A DNA stretch of 64,000 nt from Pseudomonas sp. RIT-562 (GTDB lineage Bacteria; Pseudomonadota; Gammaproteobacteria; Pseudomonadales; Pseudomonadaceae): the NCBI RefSeq assembly GCF_026241895.1, contig NZ_JAPJIV010000015.1:62001-126000 (forward strand), written 5' to 3'. Position 1 is the stretch's first letter. The number at the start of each line of letters is the position of its first letter. The translations under genes were made by a program, and so were the position numbers. This document shows positions 18,347 through 30,516 of this stretch, one piece after another. The notes below the pieces were generated by a model. The model worked only from the letters and a program-made list of their open reading frames with translations, was not told the DNA's origin and did not search any database.

Positions 18347-18846
18347 TCAATGATCTCGGCTTTCTCGATGATCACGTCTTCTGCTGGTACGTCCTGGTGG
18401 CCGGACTTGCTGGTGGTGGAAACACCTTTGATCTTGTCCACGACTTCAGTGCCGGAAACCACTTTGGCGAATACTGCGTAGCCCCAGCCCTGGGTGGTCT
18501 TGGCGCTGTGGTTGAGGAAGCTGTTGTCAGCCACGTTGATGAAGAACTGCGCGGAGGCCGAATGCGGCTCCATGGTACGGGCCATGGCGACGCTGTACTT
18601 TTCGTTCGGCAGGCCGTTGTCGGCTTCGTTCTGGATGCTTGGGCGCTTGTCTTTCTTCTCTTTCATGCCTGGCTCGAAACCGCCGCCCTGGATCATGAAG
18701 TTACCGATGACGCGGTGGAACACAGTGTTTTCGTAGTGGCCGGCCTTGACGTACTCGATGAAGTTGGCAACGGTCAGCGGTGCCTTTTCAGCGTTCAGTT
18801 CCAGGACGATGTCGCCATGGTTGGTGGTCAGTTTGACTTGGGTCAT
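18343..18846 (-). CDS. ppiB: Peptidyl-prolyl cis-trans isomerase B (cyclophilin)
   Basis: A 167-residue cytoplasmic cyclophilin catalysing proline isomerisation. No signal peptide is present, which separates it from periplasmic PpiA. Family signature: [20 protein letters not shown] with the catalytic Arg-Phe-Gln region, then [20 protein letters not shown] and [18 protein letters not shown]. It is the first gene of ppiB-lpxH. It is divergent from glnS, with a 281-base spacer that probably contains both promoters. Confidence 0.96.
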   Translation of the reverse strand: MTQVKLTTNHGDIVLELNAEKAPLTVANFIEYVKAGHYENTVFHRVIGNFMIQGGGFEPGMKEKKDKRPSIQNEADNGLPNEKYSVAMARTMEPHSASAQFFINVADNSFLNHSAKTTQGWGYAVFAKVVSGTEVVDKIKGVSTTSKSGHQDVPAEDVIIEKAEIIE

Positions 18847-19127
18847 GATCGGTACTCTTGATGAATTAAAGCTTCATGAGATAAAGCGTTTTCAATGAAT
18901 TCGTGGTTTTGGGCATTAGCGCCTGCAACCGGTTCAGCCTGATGTTGGCCAAGAAACGCAGTTTAGCGCGACAGGCGCGAATTTCGAGGCTGTTTTTCAT
19001 TTGCAGGCGATTAAATGCAGCCGTTTTCCGGCCTGCTCTGTCAGCAGCTTGACGGCATCGGCTATGATAGCGGCTTTGTTTTGTCAGGCCCCGTCTGCGG
19101 CCGCGCACTTGTACGTTCAAGGATCCT

Positions 19128-20828
19128 ATGAGCAAGCCCACTGTCGAACCTACCTCGAATGCCAAGACCGGCCCTGCCGTGCCGGTCAATTTCCTGCGCC
19201 CGATCATCCAGGCGGACCTGGACTCGGGTAAGCACACGCAGATCGTCACCCGTTTCCCGCCTGAGCCCAACGGTTACCTGCACATCGGTCACGCCAAGTC
19301 GATTTGCGTGAACTTCGGCCTGGCCCAGGAATTCGGCGGCGTCACACACCTGCGCTTCGACGACACCAACCCGGCCAAGGAAGACCAGGAATACATCGAT
19401 GCGATCGAAAGCGACATCAAGTGGCTGGGCTTTGAATGGTCCGGCGAAGTGCGCTACGCCTCGCAATATTTCGACCAGTTGCACGACTGGGCCGTCGAGC
19501 TGATCAAGGCCGGCAAGGCCTACGTCGATGACCTGAGCCCGGAACAAGCCAAGGAATACCGTGGCACCCTGACCGAGCCGGGCAAGAACAGCCCGTTCCG
19601 TGACCGCTCCGTGGAAGAAAACCTCGACTGGTTCGCGCGCATGAAAGCCGGCGAATTCCAGGACGGTGCACGGGTACTGCGGGCCAAGATCGACATGGCC
19701 TCGCCGAACATGAACCTGCGCGATCCGATCATGTATCGCATCCGCCACGCTCACCACCACCAGACCGGTGACAAGTGGTGCATCTATCCCAACTACGACT
19801 TCACCCACGGTCAGTCGGACGCCATCGAAGGCATTACCCACTCGATCTGCACCCTGGAATTCGAAAGCCATCGTCCGCTGTACGAGTGGTTCCTGGACGC
19901 GCTGCCAGTGCCGGCGCACCCGCGCCAGTACGAATTCAGCCGCCTGAACCTGAACTACACCATCACCAGCAAGCGCAAGCTCAAGCAGCTGGTCGATGAA
20001 AAGCACGTGTTCGGCTGGGACGATCCGCGCATGTCGACGTTGTCGGGCTTCCGCCGTCGTGGCTACACGCCTGCGTCGATCCGCAATTTCTGCGACATGG
20101 TCGGCACCAACCGTTCTGACGGCGTCGTTGATTTCGGCATGCTTGAATTCAGCATCCGCCAGGATCTGGATCAGAACGCTCCACGCGCCATGTGTGTGCT
20201 GCGTCCGCTGAAGGTGGTGATCACCAACTACCCTGAAGACCAGGTCGAAAACCTCGAACTGCCGCGTCACCCACAGAAAGAAGAGCTGGGCGTGCGCAAG
20301 CTGCCGTTCGCCCGTGAAATCTACATCGACCACGATGACTTCATGGAAGAGCCGCCAAAAGGCTACAAGCGCCTGGAGCCGAACGGCGAAGTGCGCCTGC
20401 GCGGCAGCTACGTGATCCGTGCCGACGAAGCGATCAAGGACGCCGCTGGCAACATCGTCGAACTGCGTTGCTCCTACGATCCGGACACCCTCGGCAAGAA
20501 CCCTGAAGGCCGCAAGGTCAAAGGCGTGGTGCACTGGGTGCCGGCTGCGGCCAGCGTCGAGTGCGAAGTGCGTCTGTACGATCGCCTGTTCCGCTCGCCG
20601 AACCCCGAGAAGGCCGAAGACAGCGCCAGTTTCCTGGACAACATCAACCCTGACTCGCTGCAAGTTCTCACCGGTTGTCGTGCCGAGCCTTCGCTGGGCA
20701 ATGCACAGCCGGAAGACCGTTTCCAGTTCGAGCGCGAAGGTTACTTCTGCGCGGATATCAAGGACTCGAAACCAGGTCATCCGGTGTTCAACCGTACCGT
20801 GACCTTGCGTGATTCGTGGGGCCAGTGA
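19128..20828 (+). CDS. glnS: Glutaminyl-tRNA synthetase
   Basis: Class I aminoacyl-tRNA synthetase, 566 residues (E. coli 554). The HIGH motif is in [12 protein letters not shown] and the KMSKS-equivalent in [11 protein letters not shown]. Other GlnRS landmarks are [16 protein letters not shown], and [20 protein letters not shown] at the start of the anticodon-binding beta barrels. The presence of a dedicated GlnRS fits gammaproteobacteria. cysS follows after 18 bases, so the two synthetase genes are probably one transcript. Confidence 0.97.
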   Translation: MSKPTVEPTSNAKTGPAVPVNFLRPIIQADLDSGKHTQIVTRFPPEPNGYLHIGHAKSICVNFGLAQEFGGVTHLRFDDTNPAKEDQEYIDAIESDIKWLGFEWSGEVRYASQYFDQLHDWAVELIKAGKAYVDDLSPEQAKEYRGTLTEPGKNSPFRDRSVEENLDWFARMKAGEFQDGARVLRAKIDMASPNMNLRDPIMYRIRHAHHHQTGDKWCIYPNYDFTHGQSDAIEGITHSICTLEFESHRPLYEWFLDALPVPAHPRQYEFSRLNLNYTITSKRKLKQLVDEKHVFGWDDPRMSTLSGFRRRGYTPASIRNFCDMVGTNRSDGVVDFGMLEFSIRQDLDQNAPRAMCVLRPLKVVITNYPEDQVENLELPRHPQKEELGVRKLPFAREIYIDHDDFMEEPPKGYKRLEPNGEVRLRGSYVIRADEAIKDAAGNIVELRCSYDPDTLGKNPEGRKVKGVVHWVPAAASVECEVRLYDRLFRSPNPEKAEDSASFLDNINPDSLQVLTGCRAEPSLGNAQPEDRFQFEREGYFCADIKDSKPGHPVFNRTVTLRDSWGQ

Positions 20829-20846
20829 TTCAAGGAAACGACTAAA

Positions 20847-22229
20847 GTGCTATCGATCTACAACACGCTCACCAAGAGCAAAGAAGTGTTCAAGCCGCTG
20901 GATGGCAACAATGTGCGCATGTACGTCTGCGGGATGACCGTGTACGACTATTGCCACATTGGTCACGGCCGCAGCATGGTTGCGTTCGACCTGGTGACCC
21001 GCTGGTTGCGGTTCAGCGGGTACAACCTGACCTACGTGCGCAACATCACCGACATCGAAGACAAGATCATCAACCGTGCGCGCGAGAACGGTGAACCGTT
21101 CGACGTGCTGACCGAGCGCATGATAACTGCGATGCACGAGGACGAGGCGCGCCTCAACATCCTCAAGCCGGACATGGAGCCGCGCGCCACGGATCACATC
21201 CCGGGCATGCTGAGCATGATCCAGACCCTGATCGACAAGGGTTACGCCTACGCCCCTGGCAATGGCGACGTGTACTACCGCGTCGCCAAGTTCATGGGCT
21301 ACGGCAAGCTGTCACGCAAGAAGATCGAAGACCTGCGCATCGGCGCGCGCATCGAAGTCGACGAGTCGAAACAGGACCCGCTGGACTTCGTCCTGTGGAA
21401 GGCCACCAAGCCGGGCGAGCCAAGCTGGCCTTCGCCGTGGGGCGAGGGTCGTCCGGGCTGGCACATCGAGTGCTCGGTGATGTCCACCTGCTGCCTGGGC
21501 GAGACGTTCGACATTCATGGCGGCGGCAGTGACCTGGAGTTCCCGCACCATGAAAACGAAATCGCCCAGAGCGAAGCGGCCACCGGCAAGACCTACGCCA
21601 ACGCGTGGATGCATTGCGGCATGATTCGCATCAATGGCGAGAAGATGTCCAAGTCCTTGAATAACTTCTTCACCATTCGCGACGTGCTGGCAAAGTACCA
21701 CCCGGAAGTCGTGCGTTACCTGCTGGTATCGAGCCACTACCGCAGCGCGATTAACTACTCGGAAGACAACCTCAAGGACGCCAAGGGCGCACTCGAGCGT
21801 TTTTACCACGCCTTGAAAGGGCTGCCGAGTGTTGCTCCGGCTGGCGGTGAAGCCTTTGTCGAGCGCTTCACCCAGGTGATGAACGACGACTTCGGCACGC
21901 CTGAAGCCTGCGCGGTGCTGTTCGAGATGGTGCGCGAGATCAACCGCCTGCGCGAGAGTGATCTCGACGCGGCGGCGGGTCTGGCTGCGCGCTTGAAGGA
22001 ACTGGCCAGTGTGCTGGGTGTGTTGCAGCTCGAAGCGGATGACTTTTTGCAGGCCGGTGCCGAAGGGCGGGTTGATGCCGCCGAAGTCGATGCGCTGATT
22101 GCTGCACGCCTGGCAGCTCGGGCTGGCAAGGACTGGGCCGAATCGGACCGCATCCGCGACCAGCTCACCGCCATGGGCGTGGTGCTGGAAGATGGCAAGG
22201 GCGGGACGACCTGGCGCTTGGCTGACTGA
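20847..22229 (+). CDS. cysS: Cysteinyl-tRNA synthetase
   Basis: Class I synthetase, 460 residues (E. coli 461). The zinc/HIGH region reads [17 protein letters not shown]. The second zinc segment is [18 protein letters not shown] followed by [12 protein letters not shown], and the KMSKS loop is [12 protein letters not shown]. The start used by the frame is GTG at 20847, with AAGGAAACGAC upstream; the protein begins MLSIYNTLT as in relatives. It ends the glnS-cysS pair and is followed by a strong terminator. Confidence 0.97.
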   Translation: MLSIYNTLTKSKEVFKPLDGNNVRMYVCGMTVYDYCHIGHGRSMVAFDLVTRWLRFSGYNLTYVRNITDIEDKIINRARENGEPFDVLTERMITAMHEDEARLNILKPDMEPRATDHIPGMLSMIQTLIDKGYAYAPGNGDVYYRVAKFMGYGKLSRKKIEDLRIGARIEVDESKQDPLDFVLWKATKPGEPSWPSPWGEGRPGWHIECSVMSTCCLGETFDIHGGGSDLEFPHHENEIAQSEAATGKTYANAWMHCGMIRINGEKMSKSLNNFFTIRDVLAKYHPEVVRYLLVSSHYRSAINYSEDNLKDAKGALERFYHALKGLPSVAPAGGEAFVERFTQVMNDDFGTPEACAVLFEMVREINRLRESDLDAAAGLAARLKELASVLGVLQLEADDFLQAGAEGRVDAAEVDALIAARLAARAGKDWAESDRIRDQLTAMGVVLEDGKGGTTWRLAD

Positions 22230-22249
22230 TCGCGTTTTTAGCTACAAAA

Positions 22250-22282
22250 CAAAACCCGCCTTGTGCGGGTTTTTGTTTTTTT
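22250..22282 (+). terminator. Rho-independent terminator after cysS
   Basis: Hairpin aacccgcc-ttgt-gcgggttt followed by a run of T, preceded by an A-rich stretch, so it may work in both directions between the convergent cysS and sigma-54 activator genes. Confidence 0.9.
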
Positions 22283-22303
22283 AAAGTCAAAAGATCCTGG
22301 CTG

Positions 22304-24133
22304 CTAAGGCTGGCGTAACCGCTTGTACAAGGTATTGCGACTAACCCCCAACCGCCGAGCCAGATGCGAAATATTTCCCCCCACCGCCTGCAACTGCCGA
22401 TTTAAATCCTCGACATTATCAAGATCCACCGCCAGCGGCTCCGGCGAATCCACCGGCTCCATCTCCAGATCGACAAAAAAATCATCCGGCAGATGCTCCG
22501 GCCGTACCGGCTGTTCCTCGGCCATGGCCAGCGCCACCTGCATCACGCTGCTTACCTGGCGCAGATTTCCCGGCCACGGGTGGCGAGCAAACAACTCCAG
22601 CACCTCACGACTCAACCCCGCCCACTGCGAAGGCTCGCGGTGCTGTTCCCACAACCGCTTGAATAACTCCTGCTTGTCACTGCGCTCTCTCAACGGCGGC
22701 AACTCAAGGGTCAAGCCGCCGATTCGGTAATACAAGTCTTCGCGAAACCGCCCCAATTGAACTTGCTCGCGCAACGAGCGGTTGGTCGCCGAAATAATCC
22801 GGATATCCACCGGAAACAATTCACTGCTCCCGACCGGTTGCACGCAACGCTCCTGCAAAACGCGCAGCAGCCGAGCCTGGGTCGGCAGCGGCATGTCGCC
22901 GATTTCATCAAGGAACAGTGTGCCTTTGTCGGCCTTGCGAATCAGCCCGATGCTGCCTTTCTGGTTTGCGCCGGTGAACGCGCCTTTTTCGTAGCCAAAC
23001 AGCTCCGACTCCACCAGTTCGGCGGGGATCGCTGCACAGTTCACCGCGATAAACGCTTGTTTGCTGCGCGAGCTTGCGTGGTGCAAAGCCTTGACGAAAA
23101 CTTCCTTGCCCACACCGGTCTCACCGTGAATGAGCAGCGGAATGTCCTTCTCCAGCAACCGCTCGGCCTGGCGCACGGCTTTTTCCACCCGGCTGTCGCC
23201 AAAGTGCAAGGTATTGAGACTGATGGCGGCCGATGGCACTGCTGGTTGCTCGACGAACACTCGAGCCTTGACCGGTACTTGCTTGGGCCGTTTCAACAGA
23301 CACTGAAAGCGATTGCGTCCCGAGGTCTGCAGGGCGAATGGCAGATCATCCGGCTGATTCAACAGTTCCAGCAATGACACCTTGAACAGGCTTTCAACGC
23401 TCACTCGCGACAGACTGATGCCCAGCAGATTGTCCGCCCGGCGATTGGCCGACAGCACCTGGCCGCTCTCGTCGAAAATCAGCAAGCCGGCCCACTGACT
23501 GTCTAGATTGTTTAAACCGGTGTTGAAGGTCAGTTGGAAGTGCTGGCCGTGGAACAGGTTGAGAATCAGCCGGTTCTCCACGGTCTGACTCATCATCTTA
23601 ACCATGCCCAGGGTGTGTGACGGCGGCAGGTAGCTGTCACTGGACACGTCCAGCACGGCGATTACTTTGCGCTCGGCATCGAAGATCGGCGCGGCGGAAC
23701 CGGTCATGAAGCGGTTGGCCTTGAGGAAATGCTCATCGTGTTCAATATGCACCGCTTGCTCGCAAGCGAGGGCGGTGCCGATCGCATTGGTTCCGCTGCA
23801 GCGTTCCATCCAGCTGGCGCCGGCGCTGAACCCCCGGGTCAGTTTCGGCTCGATAAACCGTTGGGTACCCCAGGACGTCAGCACTTGGCCCTGGTTATCG
23901 GCGAGCATGATCAGGCAATTGGAGTTGCTGAGGATGTTCTCGTAGTAGGGCAGCACTTCCTGATGGGTGGTCTGCACCAGTGAATGCTGGCTCTCCAGCA
24001 ATTGGGCGATGCCTGCAGCGGGCAGTTGATCGAATGCCGGGGTGCTCTGGTGATCGAGACCGAACGCGCGGCAGCGTGACCAGGAGTCCTGGATGATGGC
24101 GTCGTGGGAGAGCGGCGAGGCGGGTGCGGCCAT
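22304..24133 (-). CDS. Sigma-54-dependent transcriptional activator, AcoR-like
   Basis: A 609-residue enhancer-binding protein. The N-terminal half carries a GAF-type sensor (about 60-190, with ERCSGTNAIGTAL) and a PAS-like segment (about 210-280). The AAA+ domain has Walker A HGETGVGKE near residue 337, the sigma-54 contact loop GAFTGA near 384 and Walker B LFLDEIGD near 406. The C-terminus is a Fis helix-turn-helix, GGNISHLARRLGVSRNTLYK. No response-regulator receiver domain is present, so it likely senses a small molecule directly. It is divergent from an ABC importer operon that has a sigma-54 promoter and repeated upstream boxes, so it is very probably the activator of that operon. Confidence 0.9.
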   Translation of the reverse strand: MAAPASPLSHDAIIQDSWSRCRAFGLDHQSTPAFDQLPAAGIAQLLESQHSLVQTTHQEVLPYYENILSNSNCLIMLADNQGQVLTSWGTQRFIEPKLTRGFSAGASWMERCSGTNAIGTALACEQAVHIEHDEHFLKANRFMTGSAAPIFDAERKVIAVLDVSSDSYLPPSHTLGMVKMMSQTVENRLILNLFHGQHFQLTFNTGLNNLDSQWAGLLIFDESGQVLSANRRADNLLGISLSRVSVESLFKVSLLELLNQPDDLPFALQTSGRNRFQCLLKRPKQVPVKARVFVEQPAVPSAAISLNTLHFGDSRVEKAVRQAERLLEKDIPLLIHGETGVGKEVFVKALHHASSRSKQAFIAVNCAAIPAELVESELFGYEKGAFTGANQKGSIGLIRKADKGTLFLDEIGDMPLPTQARLLRVLQERCVQPVGSSELFPVDIRIISATNRSLREQVQLGRFREDLYYRIGGLTLELPPLRERSDKQELFKRLWEQHREPSQWAGLSREVLELFARHPWPGNLRQVSSVMQVALAMAEEQPVRPEHLPDDFFVDLEMEPVDSPEPLAVDLDNVEDLNRQLQAVGGNISHLARRLGVSRNTLYKRLRQP

Positions 24134-24240
24134 GGCAGTCGATCTCTGAGCAGAGCTTTTATTGTTTTTGTTATGGGTAACGCATTGTGCGTTTTTTACC
24201 GGTTGTTTCGGCCTGATGCAATTACGACGACTGCGTCGCC

Positions 24241-24272
24241 GGACGCAGCCTTCGGCAGCTGCTACAAGGCGG
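24241..24272. repeat. Half REP element, AAAAGATCGCAGCC family
   Basis: A single diverged arm containing cgcagccttcggcagctgct. No partner arm is seen nearby. It lies between the activator gene and the TGTTCA boxes. Confidence 0.5.
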
Positions 24273-24316
24273 TGTGCAATTGGGGATTTTGCGCAGTAAA
24301 AGCATCCGTAGAGTGT

Positions 24317-24386
24317 TGTTCACTATTGTTCATTGTCAACGGCTGAAGTGTTCAATTGTTCAGCTGCGATTGTTCATTTCTGTTCA
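24317..24386 (+). promoter_or_regulatory. Cluster of six TGTTCA boxes (probable activator-binding region)
   Basis: Exact TGTTCA hexamers begin at 24317, 24327, 24349, 24357, 24371 and 24381, i.e. three close pairs within 70 bases. They lie about 80-150 bases upstream of a sigma-54 promoter, the usual position for enhancer sites. Probable target of the divergently encoded Fis-type activator; binding is inferred. Confidence 0.7.
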
Positions 24387-24430
24387 GCAACGAACGCAAT
24401 TTTTCGCTGTTTCCAAAGATTTTCAAACCA

Positions 24431-24443
24431 GATCAACCACTTG
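24431..24443 (+). promoter_or_regulatory. IHF-like site
   Basis: gatcaaccacttg matches the IHF consensus WATCAANNNNTTR at all but the first position. It lies between the TGTTCA boxes and the -24 element, where IHF bending would bring the activator to the polymerase. Short consensus, so moderate confidence. Confidence 0.5.
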
Positions 24444-24450
24444 TGATTTC

Positions 24451-24466
24451 TGGCACGAATGTCGCT
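24451..24466 (+). promoter_or_regulatory. Sigma-54 (-24/-12) promoter of the ABC importer operon
   Basis: TGGCACG-AATG-TCGCT compared with the consensus TGGCACG-N4-TTGCW: one mismatch (TC for TT), and the invariant GG and GC are separated by exactly 10 bases. The predicted transcription start is about 24476, some 36 bases before the first gene's ATG. Confidence 0.82.
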
Positions 24467-24511
24467 CTATCGCTACGGTCGCTTGACTCCAAAAATAAAA
24501 AAGGCCGAGCC

Positions 24512-25605
24512 ATGTCATTAACCCTGGAGCACGTCAGCCGCACCGTCGAGGGCCAGACCTGGATCGACGATGCGTGCCTGAATTTCGAACCCGGTTCTTT
24601 CAACGTTCTGCTCGGTCGCACGCTGTCCGGCAAAACCAGCCTCATGCGCCTGATGGCCGGTTTGGACAAGCCCGACAGCGGGCGCATCCTGATGAATGGC
24701 GTCGACGTCACCCAGCGCCCGGTGCGCCTGCGCAACGTGTCGATGGTCTACCAGCAGTTCATCAACTACCCGACCATGACCGTCTTCGAGAATATCGCCT
24801 CGCCCTTGCGCCAGGGCGGAGTGTCCCGGGAGGTGATCGAGAGCAAGGTGATGGAAACGGCAAAGATGCTGCGCATCGAGAAATTCCTCCAGCGCCACCC
24901 ACTGGAACTCTCCGGTGGCCAACAACAGCGCACCGCCATGGCCCGCGCCCTGGTCAAGGACGCTGAACTGATCCTGTTCGACGAACCACTGGTCAACCTC
25001 GACTACAAGCTGCGCGAAGAGCTGCGCCAGGAAATGCGCGAGCTGTTCAAGGCCAGGCACACCATTGCGATCTATGCCACCACCGAACCCAACGAAGCGC
25101 TGGCACTGGGCGGCACCACGACCATCCTTCACGAAGGCCGGGTGATCCAGAGTGGCAAGTCGTCCGAGGTCTATCACCAGCCGCAGACCGTGCTGGCGGC
25201 CGAGCTGTTCTCCGAGCCGCCAATCAACCTGATGCCCGGGCGCATTGCCGGCAACGAAGTGAGCTTCGCCAACTTTGTGCATTTCCCATTGAACGTCGAT
25301 TTGCGGCCGGTCGGCGAGGGCGAGTACCGCTTTGGCGTGCGGCCCAGTCATATTTCGCTGGTGCCGAGCAACGACGATGACCTGGAGCTGGCGGTGACGG
25401 TGGAGGTGGCGGAAATCAGCGGCTCGGAAACCTTCCTGCACGTGCGCAACGAACACTTCCTGCTGGTGCTGCACTTGCCCGGAGTTCATGAATACGACGT
25501 CGATGCGCCGATACGCATCTATATCCCGACCCATAAACTGTTTGTGTTCGATGCCCAGGGCCGGTTGGTCCAGGCGCCCGGACGGCGTATCGCGAGGGTT
25601 GCCTG

Positions 25606-25606
<1 letters not shown>
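24512..25606 (+). CDS. ABC importer ATP-binding protein 1 (GlpS/UgpC-like)
   Basis: A 364-residue ATPase of the carbohydrate-uptake type with a C-terminal TOBE-like domain (about 240-364). Walker A is GRTLSGKTS near residue 35, the signature LSGGQQQR near 133 and Walker B LILFDEP near 154. The H-loop position reads YATTEPNEA near 188, so the switch histidine is replaced by Thr. The ATG at 24512 is preceded by AAAAAAGGCCGAG. It overlaps the second ATPase gene by one base. Two different ATPases point to a heterodimer, as in the rhizobial glycerol transporter GlpST. The substrate here is not proven. Confidence 0.88.
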
Positions 25607-27566
<1,960 letters not shown>

Positions 27567-27576
27567 GGCCCGCGCC

Positions 27577-28377
27577 ATGAGCAAAAGAAAGCTGATACCT
27601 CTGTTGATCTACATCCTGTTCCTGCTGGTGCCGATCTACTGGCTGCTGAACATGTCCTTCAAGAGCAACACCGAAATCCTCAGCGGGCTGACCCTGTTTC
27701 CGCAGGACTTCACGTTCGCCAACTATAAGGTCATCTTCACGGACCCGGCCTGGTACACCGGTTACCTCAACTCGCTCTATTACGTCAGCCTGAACACGGT
27801 GATTTCCCTGAGCGTGGCCTTGCCCGCGGCCTATGCGTTCTCGCGGTATCGCTTCCTCGGCGACAAACACCTGTTTTTCTGGCTGCTGACCAACCGCATG
27901 GCACCCCCTGCGGTGTTCCTGCTGCCGTTCTTCCAGCTGTATTCCTCGATCGGCTTGTTCGATACCCACATTGCCGTGGCCCTGGCGCACTGCCTGTTCA
28001 ACGTGCCGTTGGCGGTGTGGATTCTCGAAGGTTTCATGTCCGGGGTGCCCAAGGAAATCGACGAAACGGCCTACATCGACGGCTACAGTTTTCCCAAGTT
28101 CTTCGTGAAGATCTTCATCCCGCTGATTGGCTCCGGCATCGGTGTCACGGCGTTTTTCTGCTTTATGTTCTCCTGGGTCGAGCTGTTGCTGGCGCGCACC
28201 CTGACTTCGGTGAACGCCAAGCCGATCGCGGCGGTGATGACCCGCACCGTCTCGGCGTCCGGCATCGACTGGGGAGTGCTGGCGGCGGCGGGGGTGTTGA
28301 CTATCCTGCCTGGCATGCTGGTGATCTGGTTCGTGCGCAACCACGTGGCCAAGGGCTTTGCCCTGGGTCGGGTATAA
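27577..28377 (+). CDS. ABC importer permease 2 (GlpQ-like)
   Basis: A 266-residue MalG-like permease with six hydrophobic segments. The EAA loop reads VPKEIDETAYIDGYSFPKFF followed by KIFIPLI. It pairs with permease 1 to form the translocation channel. The stop is 10 bases before the small DUF2160 gene, with the ribosome site of that gene overlapping the end of this one. Confidence 0.9.
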   Translation: MSKRKLIPLLIYILFLLVPIYWLLNMSFKSNTEILSGLTLFPQDFTFANYKVIFTDPAWYTGYLNSLYYVSLNTVISLSVALPAAYAFSRYRFLGDKHLFFWLLTNRMAPPAVFLLPFFQLYSSIGLFDTHIAVALAHCLFNVPLAVWILEGFMSGVPKEIDETAYIDGYSFPKFFVKIFIPLIGSGIGVTAFFCFMFSWVELLLARTLTSVNAKPIAAVMTRTVSASGIDWGVLAAAGVLTILPGMLVIWFVRNHVAKGFALGRV

Positions 28378-28387
28378 GGAGCTGATG

Positions 28388-28660
28388 ATGGAATGGATGA
28401 GCTGGACTGTCCCCACTGCGGCGTTTTTCATCGTCATTGGTCTGATCCTGGTGGGCATGACGACTTGGGAATTGCGTTCGCCGAGTGTCCTCCGAAGGGG
28501 TTTTTTACCGATTGCCACCACCCGTGGCGATCGGCTGTTTATCGGTCTTCTCGGCAGCGCCTACCTGCATTTGCTGGTGATTGGCGCCACCGACTGGAGC
28601 ATCTGGGTAGCGTCCGCGTTGTCCCTGGTGTGGCTGTTGGCTGTGATGCGCTGGGGCTAG
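28388..28660 (+). CDS. DUF2160 small membrane protein of the ABC operon
   Basis: About 90 residues with three hydrophobic segments (roughly 6-26, 48-67 and 70-88) and a short basic loop. DUF2160 proteins occur in the same position in rhizobial glycerol-type ABC operons, between the second permease and the binding protein. I prefer the second of two adjacent ATGs (28388) because AGGAG then sits 6 bases upstream; the ATG at 28385 is also possible. It may be an accessory permease subunit, but no function is established by sequence. Confidence 0.8.
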   Translation: MEWMSWTVPTAAFFIVIGLILVGMTTWELRSPSVLRRGFLPIATTRGDRLFIGLLGSAYLHLLVIGATDWSIWVASALSLVWLLAVMRWG

Positions 28661-28708
28661 TCGACATCGCTCGGCATGGTTGCTCCAAAACTCAAACAGG
28701 AGGTCTCT

Positions 28709-30451
28709 ATGTTCAACAAAAACAATAAGCTGCGACATAGCGTTTCATTGGCAGCCATGCTGGCACTCAGCGGGTTGAGCGCTGCGGCCTGGGCCGATGC
28801 CTATGAAGATGCCGCGAAGAAGTGGATTGGCAGCGAATTCAAGCCGTCTACCCTGACGCCAGAGCAGCAGCTTGAAGAGCTGAAATGGTTTATCAAGGCT
28901 GCCGAGCCCTTTCGCGGGATGAACATCAAAGTGGTCTCGGAAACCATCGCCACCCACGAATACGAGTCCAAGGTGCTGGCCAAGGCCTTCACCGAAATTA
29001 CCGGGATCAAGCTGACCCATGACTTGCTGCAGGAAGGCGATGTGGTGGAGAAGCTGCAAACCGTGATGCAGTCGGACAAGAGCATCTATGACGGTTGGGT
29101 CAACGACTCCGATCTGATTGGTACACACTTTCGCTACGGCAAGACTGAATCGATCACCGACCTGATGGCCAACGAAGGCAAGGACTTCACCTCGCCGACC
29201 CTGGATATCAAGGACTTCATCGGCATCTCCTTTACCACTGCGCCGGACGGCAAGATCTACCAACTGCCCGACCAGCAGTTCGCCAACCTTTACTGGTTCC
29301 GGGCCGACTGGTTCGAACGCGCGGACCTCAAAGCCAAGTTCAAGGAGAAATACGGCTATGAACTCGGCGTTCCGGTGAACTGGTCGGCGTATGAAGACAT
29401 CGCCAAGTTCTTCAGTGAAGACGTCAAGGAAATCGACGGCAAGCGGATCTACGGGCACATGGACTACGGCAAAAAAGACCCGTCCCTCGGCTGGCGCTTC
29501 ACCGATGCCTGGTTCTCCATGGCCGGTGGCGGCGACAAGGGTATCCCCAATGGCTTGCCGGTGGACGAGTGGGGGATCCGCGTCGAGGACTGCCATCCGG
29601 TCGGCTCCAGTGTGACCCGTGGCGGCGATACCAACGGGCCGGCGGCGGTGTTCGCCACCACCAAGTACGTGGACTGGATGAAAAAATATGCACCACCGGA
29701 AGCGGCGGGCATGACCTTCTCCGAATCCGGGCCGGTGCCGTCCCAAGGCAACATCGCCCAACAGATCTTCTGGTACACCGCGTTTACCGCCGACATGACC
29801 AAGCCGGGCCTGGCGGTGATGAACGCCGATGGCACGCCGAAATGGCGCATGGCGCCGTCGCCGCGCGGGCCGTATTGGGAGGAGGGCATGAAGCTGGGTT
29901 ATCAGGACGTGGGCTCCTGGACGTTCATGAAGTCCACGCCCGAGAAGCAAAAACTCGCGGCCTGGCTGTACGCACAGTTCGTGACTTCGAAAACTGTCTC
30001 GCTGAAGAAAACCATCGTCGGCCTGACCCCGATCCGCGAGTCGGACATCAACTCGCAAGCCATGACCGACCTCGCGCCGAAACTTGGCGGTCTGGTTGAG
30101 TTTTACCGCAGCCCGGCCCGCGTGCAATGGACCCCGACCGGCACCAACGTGCCGGATTATCCGCGTTTGGCGCAGTTGTGGTGGAGCCATATCGCCGAAG
30201 CCGCCAGCGGTGAGAAAACCCCGCAACAGGCACTCGATGGCCTGGCCAAGGACCAGGACGCGATCATGACCCGACTGGAACGCTCGAAGGCCCAAGCTAC
30301 TTGCGCCCCTAAAATGAACCCGGAACGCGATGCGCAGTACTGGTTCGATCAGCCGGGTGCGCCGAAACCGAAACTGGCGAACGAGAAGCCGCAGGGTGAA
30401 ACCGTAAGTTATGCCGAATTGCTCAAATCGTGGGAGGCGGCGCGTAAGTAA
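28709..30451 (+). CDS. ABC importer substrate-binding protein (GlpV-like)
   Basis: A 580-residue periplasmic binding protein, longer than most sugar-binding proteins (~400-450) and matching the GlpV class. The signal peptide ends AAAWA-DAYED (residues ~1-29). The ATG at 28709 follows a strong ACAGGAGG, which suggests high expression of the last gene. Motifs characteristic of the extracellular solute-binding fold include IYQLPDQQFANLYWFRADWF and SLGWRFTDAWFSMAGGGD. The operon is closed by a terminator. A polyol such as glycerol is the family precedent; the ligand here is unknown. Confidence 0.88.
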   Translation: MFNKNNKLRHSVSLAAMLALSGLSAAAWADAYEDAAKKWIGSEFKPSTLTPEQQLEELKWFIKAAEPFRGMNIKVVSETIATHEYESKVLAKAFTEITGIKLTHDLLQEGDVVEKLQTVMQSDKSIYDGWVNDSDLIGTHFRYGKTESITDLMANEGKDFTSPTLDIKDFIGISFTTAPDGKIYQLPDQQFANLYWFRADWFERADLKAKFKEKYGYELGVPVNWSAYEDIAKFFSEDVKEIDGKRIYGHMDYGKKDPSLGWRFTDAWFSMAGGGDKGIPNGLPVDEWGIRVEDCHPVGSSVTRGGDTNGPAAVFATTKYVDWMKKYAPPEAAGMTFSESGPVPSQGNIAQQIFWYTAFTADMTKPGLAVMNADGTPKWRMAPSPRGPYWEEGMKLGYQDVGSWTFMKSTPEKQKLAAWLYAQFVTSKTVSLKKTIVGLTPIRESDINSQAMTDLAPKLGGLVEFYRSPARVQWTPTGTNVPDYPRLAQLWWSHIAEAASGEKTPQQALDGLAKDQDAIMTRLERSKAQATCAPKMNPERDAQYWFDQPGAPKPKLANEKPQGETVSYAELLKSWEAARK

Positions 30452-30471
30452 AACCTGAGGATGTGAAATGC

Positions 30472-30499
30472 GAACGGCACCGGAAGGTGCCGTTTTTTC
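30472..30499 (+). terminator. Rho-independent terminator after the ABC operon
   Basis: Stem aacggcac / gtgccgtt with loop cggaag, followed by TTTTTT. Confidence 0.88.
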
Positions 30500-30516
30500 G
30501 TTGTGCTTGAAAAGCC

